This document shows, piece by piece, positions 39,808-50,719 of a DNA stretch of 64,000 nucleotides. A program made the position numbers and the translations under genes. The notes under the pieces were generated by a model, which had not been told where the DNA came from, ran no database searches, and saw only the letters and a program-made list of their open reading frames with translations. The DNA comes from Planoprotostelium fungivorum (lineage: Eukaryota; Evosea; Variosea; Cavosteliida; Cavosteliaceae): the NCBI GenBank assembly GCA_003024175.1, contig MDYQ01000093.1, positions 62,001 to 126,000 of the forward strand, in the 5' to 3' direction. How positions within the stretch are numbered: position 1 is the stretch's first letter; every line of letters starts with the position of its first letter.

Positions 39808-41179
39808 TCACACGCGTGTGTTAGACCTTGTCTGCAGACTGAGCTCAGTGGATGTCTCTATTCGATCTGGTCTCTTCCTCGATAAGATGTGAATGACACT
39901 CAGACATAACAGGAACTCCTCCACTACAAGAGTCACTCTCCGTGTTGTACGCGATACTCACCTCTTATAGTCCAGTGTATTCCTATAAACCACCATTTGT
40001 TCTTGGCATAGAACAGATAGACGACGAGACTCACTACCACTCCAATCAGCACCAATACAATCGCCGCCATGTGGACTACGATCTACAGCGAGTCAGACAC
40101 ATAACGTTGATTTGTATCACTTTTCGGAGGAAGCTTCTCAGCTTGTTCAACTTTTCACTGTCTTCGATGATGGTGTACAATTTAGAGCCAAAGAAGACGG
40201 TGATGCCCACGAAGGTGAAGAGGAGGAGGAGAGCGCAGATGTCGTAGGCAACGATGGAGGGGAGATCGTTCGAGATGGCGATCCAGATGCAAGTCGGGAG
40301 GAGAAGGATGTAACTCAGAGCTACCAGAGCTCGAAAGAGGTGACGGAACCTGTTGAAAGGTGAGGAGGATGAAAGAGAGGACGGTGGTGATGGGGGTGAT
40401 GGAGACGATGAGCAGTAGTAGACATATTACCTCTTGACGTGAAGACCTACTCGCGAGCGACTCGTTACCGCTAATTCGATCCTGAAGACAGTCAGATCGA
40501 ATCAGAAGAGATAACAATAGACACCATACCAGTAGACACACAAGCCGAAACCTTGGAGTTTTAGTTCCATAAGATATAGATAAATTCACCTGAACTGAAC
40601 CACACGATCTGAGAGAGAGTGAATAGGATCTGATAGGGTATGCGTGGTATGATCCTCCGAATCGTGTGAGGGTCGATGGCAAATGTGATCACTCTCACTG
40701 CATGAAATCAGACTCCATGGAAGACGACGGTGACTCACAGAGAGCTCCAAAGGCGACCAGACTGAGGGAATAAGATACGACGGTGTATCCGGACCAATAT
40801 TTGATTCCATGTTTATAGACCTCGTAGCCCACCCAGACGATCAGCAGGAAATTGATAATGATTGTGAAGGAGGCGTAGATGTTTACGAAAGTCATGAATC
40901 TGTCGAGGTCAGAAGAGAACGGAATGGTGAATGCACCTCGGCTCGTCCCCCCACGGTGTATCGCAGATGGGACCGTCGTATTGGTAGTCACAATTGCAGC
41001 TGAACGTGTGATATATTGTTCCATTTTTATCCGTGTTCTATGGCTGTGAGAAAGATGGAGTCTCAGGTAATCACCTCTTGAACTTTACATACACCTCGAT
41101 TTTGGCATGGAAGAGGACAATCGATACTCTCCGCAGATGAGAGTATAAAGAGGAGGAGGAAGATGAGAGCACTTCTCAT
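39808..41179 (-). CDS. EGF-7TM receptor-like protein 1
   Basis: A signal peptide ('MRSALIFLLLFILSSAES') is followed at once by one EGF-like domain with six cysteines: 'DCPLPCQNRGVCKVQE', 'TFSCNCDYQYDGPICD'. Then come seven hydrophobic segments: 'IYASFTIIINFLLIVWVGYE', 'YTVVSYSLSLVAFGALC', 'PYQILFTLSQIVWFSS', 'LFRALVALSYILLPTCIWIA', 'YDICALLLLFTFVGITVFFG', 'HMAAIVLVLIGVVVSLVVYL' and 'EEFLLCLSVIHIL'. A short cytoplasmic tail ends 'TRSNTRV'. At least seven introns keep frame. Topology suggests a cell-surface receptor, but no known GPCR family motif (DRY, NPxxY) is seen. A paralogue lies at 44.7-46.2 kb in the opposite orientation. Its start overlaps a small ORF on the other strand. Confidence 0.78.
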
Positions 41180-41363
41180 CCTTGCCGTATTGTTGTGTCT
41201 ATTCGTTGTCAACAGACCAACGTCAGACGTGTCATCTGTGAAGTTCCTTGGAGGATCTCCGAACGATATCGGCGCCTGCGGTGCTCCAACGGAGGACACA
41301 AGTGATCTCCCCATGCTCATGCACCTCCAGAGTGGATATGAAGGAAACGACATCTCATCATGA
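41163..41363 (+). CDS. Possible small secreted protein, head-to-head overlap
   Basis: Sixty-six codons: signal-like 'MRALLILAVLLCLFVVN', then a polar stretch 'PNDIGACGAPTEDTSDLPML'. Its first 17 bases (41163-41179) are also the first 17 bases, read backwards, of the EGF-7TM gene. The overlap ATGAGAGCACTTCTCAT is nearly palindromic. One of the two starts may be wrong, or the frame is a by-product of the Leu/Glu-rich coding on the other strand. No family recognised. Confidence 0.35.
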   Translation: MRALLILAVLLCLFVVNRPTSDVSSVKFLGGSPNDIGACGAPTEDTSDLPMLMHLQSGYEGNDISS

Positions 41364-41432
41364 ATCATCATCGTCTTGAAAGGTTCTTGCAGGTGATAAC
41401 ATGAATATGAAAGTGATAGTAGTACAACAAGT

Positions 41433-43831
41433 TTATAATTGACTCTGACCGCATCCTGTGCAAAATTTGGCCGTAGCGCTGATCATCTTCTTGCAACCTG
41501 CAATCTTGTCAGCTTCACTTTTAAGACTCTTCTATCACTCACTCTTGCACGGTTTGGTTCCCGCTGCTGGTGTTGTCTTTGGTGATGCGGCTGCTTCTCT
41601 GGTCTTTCGCTCTGCCTCTTCCTTGGCCTTTCTGTCTGACTCCTCCTTGGCCTTCCTGTCTGCCTCTTCTCTCGCTCTTCTGTCTGCCTCCTCCTTGGCC
41701 TTTCTGTCTCCCTCTGCCTTAGCCTTTGCTTCTGCCTCAGCCTTCGCTCTCTTCTCCGCTTCTTCTCTCGTCTTCCTCTCTGCTTCTTCCTTGGCTCTTC
41801 GATCCGATTCCTCCTTTGCCTTTCTATCTGATTCTTCCTTTGCCTTTCTGTCTGACTCTGCCTTGCTCTTTCGGTCAGCTTCCTCCTTGGCTCTTCTATC
41901 TGACTCTTCCTTGGCTCTTCTATCTGACTCTTCCTTGGCTCTTCTATCAGCATCCTCCTTGGACTTCTTGTCAGCGTCCGCCTTGGCTTTGGCATCTGCA
42001 TCAGCCTTCTGTCTCGCATCTGCCTCTGCCTTCTGTCTCTTCTCTGACTCTTCCTTGCTCTTTCTATCTGCCTCCTCCTTCGCCTTTCTGTCTGACTCTT
42101 CCTTGCTCTTTCTGTCTGCCTCCGATTTGGCATCTGCCTTCGCCTTCCGGTCTGCTTCCTCCTTGCTCTTTCTGTCTGCTTCTTCCTTGGCTCTTCTGTC
42201 TGCTTCCTCCTTGTTCTTTCTGTCTGACTCTTCCTTGGCTCTTCTGTCCGATTCTTCCTTGTTCTTTCTGTCTGATTCTTCCTTGGCTCTTCTGTCTGAC
42301 TCTTCCTTGTTCTTTCTGTCAGACTCGGCCTTTGCCTTCTTTTCGGCCTCTTCTTTCGCCTTTCTCTCAGTTTCCTCTTTCGCCTTTCTCTCAGCTTCCT
42401 CTTTCGCCTTTCTCTCAGCTTCAGCCTTGGCCTTCTTCTCGGAATCATCTTCGGATGGCTTCGGAGCGGATGTGGGGACGGGCGAGGGGGCAGCCACCTT
42501 GACGGGAGTAGGTGCTCCCGCTGCGGCCGGCTTCAACACGTCCTTCGGATTGATCGCACCCGTATTGACTGGAGCTGGTGTGACGGCGGCATCCACCTTC
42601 GGAGAGCTCTGTCTCCCATCACTCTCTCGCTCCTTCGTTTCTCTCACCTTCAGATTGGCCGCAAAATTGGGCTGAGTTGCGGAGGTCTCTCGGTTGGGCT
42701 CCGCCTGAGAGGGTGCCTTCTTCAAGACGCTGGGTCCCAGAGCGGGTGAAGAAGAGGCGGGCTCTCGGTTGGGCTCTGCCTGAGAGGGTGCCTTCTTGAG
42801 TAGATTGGGACCGGCTGGGGTGGGAGAAGAGGCGGACTCTCGGTTGGACTCCGCTTGAGAGGGTGCTCTCTTCAATAGGTTGGGACCGGCAGGGGAGGCG
42901 GAGGAAGTGGGCTCTCGGTTGACTTCGGCTTGGGAGGGAGCTCTCTTCAACAGACTGGGACCGATGGACGGACTGCTGGTGTTGGTGTTGGGTGCTGGTG
43001 GGTTAGTGGACGATGCACTACGCTTGAGTAGGGAAGGACCGAGGGAGGGAGAGGATGCTTCTCCTCCTGCTGGTTTGGGGCTAGCGGGTGATCGTTCCGT
43101 CTGTACATGGTACTTGAGATGGTGTGACGTTGATAGTATGACGCACCGCGGCTCTCAATTTGGGTACACCGTTGGCGAAGATGTTTCCTAGACCAGGGGC
43201 ACCGAGCATGGGCTTACCTCCTCCCGAGCCACCGCCTGAACCGCCAGCAGGTGCAGGTGAGTCCGGTCGATCCTCTACGGAGAGTGAGCTCATTGTCATC
43301 TCTTCTCACTCACTTGACAGGGCAGACGATCGGTCGTTCGTCTTCGCCTTCTTAAGTCCTCCCTTCTTGAAACCATTGATGGAGTCCAACAAGGCGTTTC
43401 TCTGTTTTCATGAGGACAAAAGGACAAAGCATGGAAGAATACGCACGGGAGGTCCAGCGCCAGCTGGTTTAGAAGAGGGTGCAGGTGGTGGTGGTGGAGC
43501 ACCTCCTTCTCCGTCCAAGGCACTCGGTAATCTCTTGGTCTTACCTGAAATCATATTCAGTGTGATGTTCGAGTGCGATGAAATCGTGACTGTATAGAAG
43601 AGAAACTGAGAGAAGGATCGAGTGAGATTGATGGAAAAGGATGGACGAGATACCCATAGGTGGAGGTGGCGGTCCAGGTGGAGGTGGTGGAGGAGGTCCA
43701 CCAGCAGATTCCTCAGCGTCTTCGGAGGGAGAATCAGCAGCAGGAGCGCCACCTGGCAGGAGCATGCCCAAAAGTTGCTCTCTGGTCATCCCCGAAGAGG
43801 CCAAGAGAGCCTGTAACTTGTCCTCATCCAT
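41433..43831 (-). CDS. WIP/verprolin-like WH2 protein with KAKEE helix and zinc ribbon
   Basis: The start 'MDEDKLQALLASSGMTREQL' leads into polyproline segments ('GGPPPPPPPGPPPPPMG', 'APPPPPAPSS'). A WH2 actin-binding motif follows: 'ALLDSINGFKKGGLKKAK'. Then comes the verprolin-type 'GAPGLGNIFANGVPKLRAA'. Five copies of a 'GPNLLKRAPSQAEVNREP'-type unit follow, then about 270 residues of charged (K/R)AKEE(A/S)(E/D)RK repeats, likely a single long helix. The last exon (after an intron ending ATTGCAG) gives 'PCKSCKKMISATAKFCTGCG', a CxxC...CxxC ribbon, before TAA 41433-41435. WIP proteins bind G-actin and WASP and control actin assembly. The usual C-terminal WASP-binding motif is not visible here; the charged helix and ribbon take its place. 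It is divergent from SSNA1. Confidence 0.8.
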
Positions 43832-43979
43832 GTTATCTCTGTGTTGCTGCCGATGGTCTTTTGGATATGAGCAATTTGTTGCGAAGAAATGCGTCTGCAG
43901 TCGTCGACGAATCGGAAGGGAGTGACACCTGAGAGAATATTTTTCCCTTTTTCCTGTCGAGAGACCTCATCACAGGGAG
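43832..43979. promoter_or_regulatory. Short bidirectional upstream region (WH2 gene / SSNA1)
   Basis: Only 148 bases separate the two divergent start codons, so promoter elements for both genes should lie here. No specific box recognised. Confidence 0.4.
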
Positions 43980-44381
43980 ATGAATCACCACGGGGAGCTC
44001 GTCCAATGTGATCATAGAGGTCTTATGCTCGGCTCACTATCCTAGGCTTAGACGAGCTCAAGTCGAGAAGGGAGCAGTTGCTGCATCTCATCGAGAAAGA
44101 AGAAGAGGAAAAGAGCAGGATACAAGGAGAAATCAAAAGATTGCAGGGTCGTGTAACGCGACTCGATGAGTCACTGCAGTCTCGCTATTCGGCCAGGGAT
44201 GAGTATGATAAAACGATCAAAGAATCTGAAGTAGCTTTTTTGAAGGTTGAAAGCTGATGATCAGATGGTACGTCAACTCACCCACATGTAGATCCTCGAA
44301 TCATCTCAAACTCTGCTTCAAGTTTTAAAGAAGGAAACTATGAATCTCGACAAGAAGAACCAGAAGGAAGGTAAAAGCTAG
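43980..44381 (+). CDS. SSNA1: SSNA1/DIP13 microtubule-associated coiled-coil protein
   Basis: Three exons (43980-44007, 44046-44245, 44292-44381) encode about 105 residues, the size of the family. The sequence 'ELVQCLDELKSRREQLLHLI' with 'EKEEEEKSRIQGEIKRLQ', 'RLDESLQSRYSARDEYDKTI', 'KESEVAFLKILESSQTLLQV' and 'LKKETMNL' matches human SSNA1 almost block for block (ELVKCIEEL, SRNEFDRTI, ESSQTLLSVLKRE). SSNA1/DIP13 sits at basal bodies and centrioles and self-assembles into fibrils that branch or stabilise microtubules. It implies a centriole/flagellum stage. The first exon is tiny; the split codon TGC is restored by a 38-base intron. Confidence 0.9.
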
Positions 44382-44710
44382 GCTGTTTTTGGTTCAGTAC
44401 TTCACACATCTTCGCCTCAAAAGGCTCTCCAGCCGTCATCACGAAGTAAAAGCGGATATTTGAGTGAACTATTCATATTGATGATCTATTACTCATTCTG
44501 CTCCACATCGATCTGTTAAACCTCAAAGCCGATATCTGAAGTCATCTGTGTATGCTCCTCGAGTCATGAGGTAATCGTTGAACGTTGTCAAGTGTGAATG
44601 ATATATGAAGCGGTGCTCAGAGTCAATAAATTGTCAGCCAGGTCACGTGACCACGGAATCTTCCAATCTGGTCTCCTTCGAGAAGAATTTTTCGTATTTG
44701 TCGTGCGCCA
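44382..44710. other. Intergenic / uncertain 5' region of EGF-7TM 2
   Basis: No recognisable gene. It may hold the true first exon (signal peptide) of the next gene, which I could not identify. Confidence 0.4.
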
Positions 44711-46155
44711 TGGATGAACCAACACTGCTAAGCAGCTCTTGGCGTATCTATTCACGTCTATTATCTAGTCCCGTCGTTGACTGTTCAGGTATGAGGTTTG
44801 CGATCGAAGTCTGATGTAAACAGAGATCGGAGTATGTACCAATGGAGGACAGTGCTCAAGAGGGATATGTTTTTGTCCTTTCAACTGGACTGGTGATCGA
44901 TGCGAAACCAATTATTCGCTGTTATATAACATATACTTCTACCTCTTCACGTGGGTATGAGCCACAAAGACGATGTAACAGAGACAGATCAATCTTCGGT
45001 CTCCTATTTTGCTTGTGCTGTTTCCACTTGGTGAGACTGTGTCATCACTGTGATTCAAGGTATATTTTCTACTCATCCATTCTGTGACATCTCCCAGGTG
45101 GTACACGCCAACCATTCCAAAGGTCTTATCTATCATGTACATCACATTATGCATCGGTGGGTCGTCAGGGAGATGTGATCTGAGAAAATTCAGATCGACT
45201 GGTTTGGTTGTCCTTCGATCCGCATGTCCTGAAGGGAAATCTGATCTTTTCCATCCTGGAGAACGTCTTAGGCGGCATTTCTTGGTGGTGAGACAATTCA
45301 TGTGGATCATCACACCTGACGCGGTGTAAGGATCATCTACACGTCCTATCTGATCGTCGTGATGTTCTGGTGCGTAGGATGATGAGAGTGAAGAGATTGA
45401 GATACACAGGGCGAGAGTACACAGGAGTGCCACGTGGGGAACAAAGAAGCACAAGTCAAACCTCCCTGGAATGTTTCTGACGCTGTATGCATCCAGTCTC
45501 TCGGCAGACATCATCTGCCGAGTCCTTTGGAGATATTACCCTCCCTATTCGAACGCTTATTTTACGGTACATTTTACTCATCACCGAAAGCTCACACGTG
45601 CAGGTGCTGGCCGTCTACTTTATATTCGAGATGGCTTTCGTGGCGGGTGCCATGAGATTAACCATCTTCTATGGAATGAGATTGCGATACAATCTCCTTC
45701 AATTGTGTGGGAGTCACGCCGATGTCACATCCAGATTGAATCGAGTGAGTGGTGATGTGCATTCCGTTCGTTGATCATCGCAGATCAACCATCTGATGAT
45801 GGGGTCGGTCTCTCTGTCTCTCTTCATTCTCCTGTGCATGGTTGGAAACATCGTCTTACCTTATGCCTTCCCCTCCTGTGAGTCATAGATGTGAACTTCA
45901 AGTTGATGTGGACAGTGACGACATCGAGAACTCAATTCTACCTCGCAGGCCAATTTGTGTACAGAGCGTTCGAGGTGAAGTCATGACGAGAAGTCTAGTT
46001 GATGAGAGCAGGTGGCCTGTACTCTTCTGATGGTCTACGAACTGAGATCCAGCGAATTGGGGTCCAAAAAGTTATCCGATCACTTGAGCTTGAATCGGGA
46101 TTCATTCTACGACAGAGACAGCAACGTGGGACTGCTAACGAGCGATCGAGAGTAG
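44711..46155 (+). CDS. EGF-7TM receptor-like protein 2
   Basis: Exon 1 ends '...SPVVDCS' and is spliced to 'EIGVCTNGGQCSRGICFCPF' and 'NWTGDRCE', a six-cysteine EGF module. Hydrophobic segments follow in separate exons: 'SIFGLLFCLCCFHLVRLC', 'YTPTIPKVLSIMYITLCI', 'GNLIFSILENVLGGISWW', 'IIYTSYLIVVMFWC', 'MFLTLYASSLSADIICRVL', 'VLAVYFIFEMAFVAGAMRLT', 'MGSVSLSLFILLCMVGNIVL' and 'FVYRAFEVACTLLMVYEL'. The tail ends 'NVGLLTSDRE' at TAG 46153-46155. The order of elements, and the block 'LVWLSFDPHVLKGNLIF' against 'LRVITFAIDPHTIRRII' in the other copy, show it is a paralogue of the 39.8-41.2 kb gene. The start is uncertain; the ATG used gives no good signal peptide, so an upstream exon may be missing. 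Confidence 0.68.
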
Positions 46156-46204
46156 AAGAAGAGACGGAAGATGAGATGAATGTATCGAGTGAATAAATGC
46201 ACAT

Positions 46205-48737
46205 TCAAGAGCGGCTGAATGGATAATATCTTCCAATGGCCCATACAGTCAGCATCGAGGCGAGGGTGATGACTACACCGAAAGAGAGGACCACCAACTC
46301 ACTCGATGGACTGTCCGCCTGATAGATCTCCAGCACAGTAGAGTCCCATCTGAAAAGATGAGTATCCCTCTTCCTTCTCCTCTCACCGGCTCTCCGTCCA
46401 AGTTGCACCGTTCTTGTCCCATTCATCGTTCTCGATGTATCCACCACCACCGTTGTAATCAAAGTCGAGTCCAATGGATAAGGCGTCGTGGTAGTGTGTC
46501 CATCCGTATGTACAATTTCCTGCGATACAATCGGCTCCCACTGCACAATCAGAGGCGGTGGAGCACGCAGTGTTCGTCGTGTTGCTCTGCACTCTCTCAG
46601 TTCACTTCTCGACGCGTTGTTCTCACCTTTGTCACGTCAAAGAGAACGTCGTGGGCCAGTTTGCTCTGTGCGCTGACGGAGCCCCAGTTCCACACACCAG
46701 TATATTGGGTCGGGTATACAGGTAATCCTGTTCTCATTCAATACAAACTCATCCATGTTTTCCTATGTATATCGACACGATCCATCCACTCACCACCTCC
46801 GAGGTATCGATCAGTCAGATCGCAGTGGAATGAATTCGAAAAGCAGTAGATCAATTGAGAAGTCTAGATGATTCAGCTGAGATTCCGAGAAGAATCCCAC
46901 CAGGTTAGCGTCGATCGAAACGTTCGAAGAGCTGGAGCCAGCCAAAGTCAAGACTGTGTTCGCGATCAATTGGGCGACACGTGTGACGTGATCCGAGTTG
47001 ATGTTCTTGAAGTCATCCAGATGACTTCCATAGTATCTGAACACGTGTGAGTGAAGGAAGATGAGAAATAGTGATCGAAGAGAAGGGAAGCTCACGGGTT
47101 GGTGTAGGGACCAGAGTGTTCGGCGATTACGACGGACTTGATCGGCTTCTTCAACAAGAACGACATGACAGAGGATGGTGGTAGTTCAGCGGCAGAATGA
47201 CTCGATGCGACATCATTCACAGTGATGTTCAGACTCTGTCCTTCTTCAATTTCGATTGAAAATGATCCTTACCTGTCCAGCGGCCTGGAAGAAAGCGGGA
47301 AGAGCTGAGCTTCCGGGTGCTTTCGTGTTGTCGGTGTGAGCGTAGAGGGTTGTGTTGCCTCCTGTGGTCTGCAGATTTCCCACCATACCAATCTCCACGA
47401 TGGTGTCGATCTTGTCGAATTGGATGTCTTTGAATGCCATGGAGATGCTGTACGGGTCCAAGCACACGTCCTCAGTGGCTCCCTTTCCCCTTCAGCTCTC
47501 CATCTGACATCTCCCTCACCCTCTGCTTGCAGTTGAAGCTCTGAATGTCTCTGACGAATCTCTTGCTGCCAAGGTAACCCCATGACTCACCGTCAAAGAG
47601 TGCCACGATCACCTGAGAAGGTTACCACGGTAACCGAGAGATTGATCGATCACCTGCTTGTTGAAGGGGCCGTAGGAGCGATAGGCTTGGGATAAAGCTT
47701 TGGCGGCTACGATGGCAGCGACTTTACCTGACACGGTTGCGTCTGCACCGATGGCTTTATCGTGGAAGAGAGCTGTGGCATCCAAGTGGGCCACGAGCAA
47801 GACGATGTCTTTCGACTGATCGATTGATCCTCCTATCGCTGACCATGTGCTCTTTCCTCCCTATTCTTCTGTCAGGTGCGGACTGATGCAGAGAGGAACG
47901 TGATGTAGAGAGAGAGGAAGGGATGGGAAAGAAGAGAGAGTCAAGTGATTCACCAGAGGATCACACTGAGTGCGACGGAGGCAAGTCGAAGTGGGACCTG
48001 AGGCCGCCATCCACGAAGACAATCTGGCACCCCACTTGGGATATCCATCGGTATGCGCGTTGCTCTTTGCTTTCTTCTCATGTCATTCATCGTCTCAACT
48101 CTCACTTCACCTCCAGTACACCCTCAGTGACATAATCTGTGTACGGAATGTAATAGACGGGTATGTGGATCTGATCGTAGCTGAGAGTGTTTCCCTTCTT
48201 CAGTCAGTCGCTGTCATCTCTTCATCACCACACCTTTGGATTCCAGACTACCGTACTGTTGGGATAGAGACCGTATTTCTTGTTGGGGTGTTCCTCTTCG
48301 AGAGATAGAGAAGTGGGATAGGTGTCGTTTCCCGTCGGTGAGACGATGAATCCTGCGATCTTGCTCTCCGAATACAATTTGTTGATGATTTTCCTTTCAT
48401 CGTCAGGACCCACTGGAGCATCAGACTCACGCGTTGAGGAGTGAAGGAGATAAAACGATTATCTTTGCAGTGCGACTCTTGTGATTGTGGAAATCATCTA
48501 TATCCGCTTCACTTTGGATGGGCCAAAGTTCCCCAGCATCTCCGTTCTTCGAGGCTGTGTATTTCAATTTTGAATATATGCCAGTGACTTACAAGTGCAG
48601 CCAATCAAGTTTGTCGTATTAGCCAATCTGGTGCATGGAAAAGATGTGACGGAGGTGTAAAGATGTTCATAGACCCCTGCACTATTTACAATACTCACAC
48701 AAGCACATAGTCCTAACAGGACAGTTGTTGCCCACAT
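46205..48737 (-). CDS. Nicastrin (gamma-secretase subunit)
   Basis: A signal peptide ('MWATTVLLGLCACV') leads into 'YEHLYTSVTSFPCTRLANTT', the conserved N-terminal Cys block. The aminopeptidase-like domain shows 'VVLAAHLDATALFHDKAIGA'-type text ('AHLDATALFHDKAIG'), 'GKVAAIVAAKALSQAYRSYG', 'PSSVMSFLLKKPIKSVVIAE' and 'YYGSHLDDFKNINSD'. A lumenal Cys-rich part ('NTACSTASDCAVGADCIAGN') precedes 'WTESRWDSTVLEIYQADSPS', and one C-terminal TM 'LSFGVVITLASMLTVWAIGR'. Nicastrin is the substrate-gating subunit of gamma-secretase, which cleaves type I membrane proteins. A single TM at the end and the WTES motif near it are standard. Start ATG 48737 lies 113 bases from the divergent HAL start. Confidence 0.88.
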
Positions 48738-48849
48738 GAGGTGTCTGTCTGGAATAATTGTTTGAAAAAGACAAATTTATTCCAGGGTTGTAATTCCGAA
48801 TCCCCACTTTCTGAGAAGGGTTACAAACAACTTCTAAAGCCTGATCATC
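48738..48849. promoter_or_regulatory. Short bidirectional upstream region (nicastrin / HAL)
   Basis: There are 112 bases between divergent start codons. It contains AATAATTG and TTTATTCC AT-rich patches, but no box I can name. Confidence 0.4.
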
Positions 48850-50688
48850 ATGTCTGACGACCAACAGAATACTGTCACGTTAGATGGAGAGTCACTGACT
48901 ATCGAAGGACTCATGTCATTGGACAATCCATCTGTCGGTGTTCGTCTCTCGCCAGAGGCCAAGACCCGCATTTTAGATGGCAGGAAGGTTGTTGAAGAGG
49001 TGTGAATCGTTCTACATCGAATTGCAGCATGTTATCTCAATGTTGACAATCTCTCAGATCCTTACGGGAGAGAAACTGGTGTACGGTATCAACACTGGAT
49101 TTGGACTCTTTTCAAATGTTGCCATTCCTAAAGAAGATTTGAATCTGCTTCAAGTGAATCTCATCCGTTCGCACAGTGCTGGAGTGGGAGAGCCTTTGAC
49201 GCCAGCGCGAGTCAGACGATTACTTGCTCTGAGAATCAATGTCTTGGCCAAAGGAAGAAGTGGAATCCGATTAGAGACTGTGGAGACGCTCATCAACGCC
49301 TGCAATCTGTGGTGTCTTCCCTTTGTCCCTCAGGTGTGTTGTTCGAGAGAAAGAGAGATGCTGAACGATCGTCAGCGGGGTACGGTGGGAGCATCGGGAG
49401 ATCTGGCTCCACTAGCTCACTTGGCGCTGGGTATGATTGGAGAGGGTAGAATGTGGGACCCGAAACGAAAGGTCTGGGGAGAGGCCGAGGAGATTCTTCG
49501 AGAGAACGGGATAGAGCCGATCTCATTGACGGCCAAAGAGGGTCTGGCCATGATCAACGGCACTCAGCTCATCACCAGCATCGGTGCTGAAGCTGTACAC
49601 AGAGCGATCAACATTACCACTGCAGCTGACGTCGCATCTGCCATGACCTTGGAGTCATTGAGAGGTACTGTTCATGATATGATACCTCTATACAGCTAGC
49701 TCATCAATAGTTGATATTGATACGAACGAAAGGAACTACCAAGGCGTTCGATCCGTCGATTCATCTGGCAAGACCGCACAGAGGACAGAAGGAATGTGCA
49801 GAGAGAATGAGACAGCTCCTGCATTCCAAGGAGAACCCCTCCGAGATCTACCAATCCCATCAGTACTGTGGAATGGTGCAGGACAGCTACACACTGAGAT
49901 GCATCCCTCAAGTGCACGGAATCTCCATCGACACCATCGAGTTTGTCAAGGGGATCATCGAGACCGAGATGAACTCCGCCACAGATAATCCTATGGTCTT
50001 CTCCGAGAGAAACGAGATCATCAGCGGTGGAAATTTCCACGGTGAGTCCTTCCTGCTGGATGTTGGCTCACATGACGCAGGAGAGTATCCGGCTAAGGCG
50101 TTGGACTATCTGGCCATCGCAGTTCACGAGTACGCAAACATCAGCGAGGTGAGGGGAGAGAGAGAGGAAGAGTGTGACCAAGAGCAGCGGAGAATCGAAC
50201 GTCTGGTCAACCCGGCTCTCAGTGGACTGCCCGCCTTCCTGGTGAAGGAGGGAGGGCTGAACAGTGGCTTCATGATTGCACACTGCACGGCTGCGGCGCT
50301 CGTCTCAGAGAACAAGGTCCTGTGTCATCCATCGTCCATCGACAGCATCTCCACGTCGGCGGCGAAAGAAGATCACGTGAGGGAGAAGGAGAGGGAGAGA
50401 GAGTGACAGAGACAGGTGTCCATGGGAGGGTGGTCAGCCAGAAAGGCCCTGCAGGTGGTAGAGCACGTGGAGTACGTCTTGTCCATCGAGATGCTGGCGG
50501 CCTGCCAGGCCATCGATTTCCTCCGACCTCTAAAGACGACGAGACCCCTGGAGGCTGTCTACGGGACGATCCGAGCGGTTGTTCCCACCTACGAGATGGA
50601 TCGATTCATGCAGCCAGACATCGAAAAGACGAGAGAGCTCCTCCAGAAGGGACACATCGTCGGGGCTGTTCGAGAGTACTTGCATTAA
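48850..50688 (+). CDS. HAL: Histidine ammonia-lyase
   Basis: Six exons encode about 520 residues. The enzyme converts histidine to urocanate and ammonia, the first step of histidine breakdown. The MIO cofactor forms from Ala-Ser-Gly in '[19 protein letters not shown]' (about residues 148-150). The catalytic Tyr loop is '[18 protein letters not shown]'. Further blocks are '[17 protein letters not shown]', '[14 protein letters not shown]', '[20 protein letters not shown]', '[17 protein letters not shown]', '[15 protein letters not shown]', '[10 protein letters not shown]', 'ISGGNFHGE' and '[20 protein letters not shown]'. '[12 protein letters not shown]' with a His-rich specificity pocket fits HAL rather than phenylalanine ammonia-lyase. 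All catalytic blocks are present. The stop is 32 bases from the convergent AT-hook gene stop. Confidence 0.95.
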
Positions 50689-50719
50689 ACGTTTATTCAA
50701 TGTATGCATTACAATGAGT

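Noticed and set aside
41458-42675. A 405-codon open frame on the + strand (Leu/Ser-rich)
   Set aside because: It is the exact antisense of the KAKEE repeats of the WH2 gene; its Ser-Ala-Ser-Ser-Leu pattern is just the complement of that repeat.
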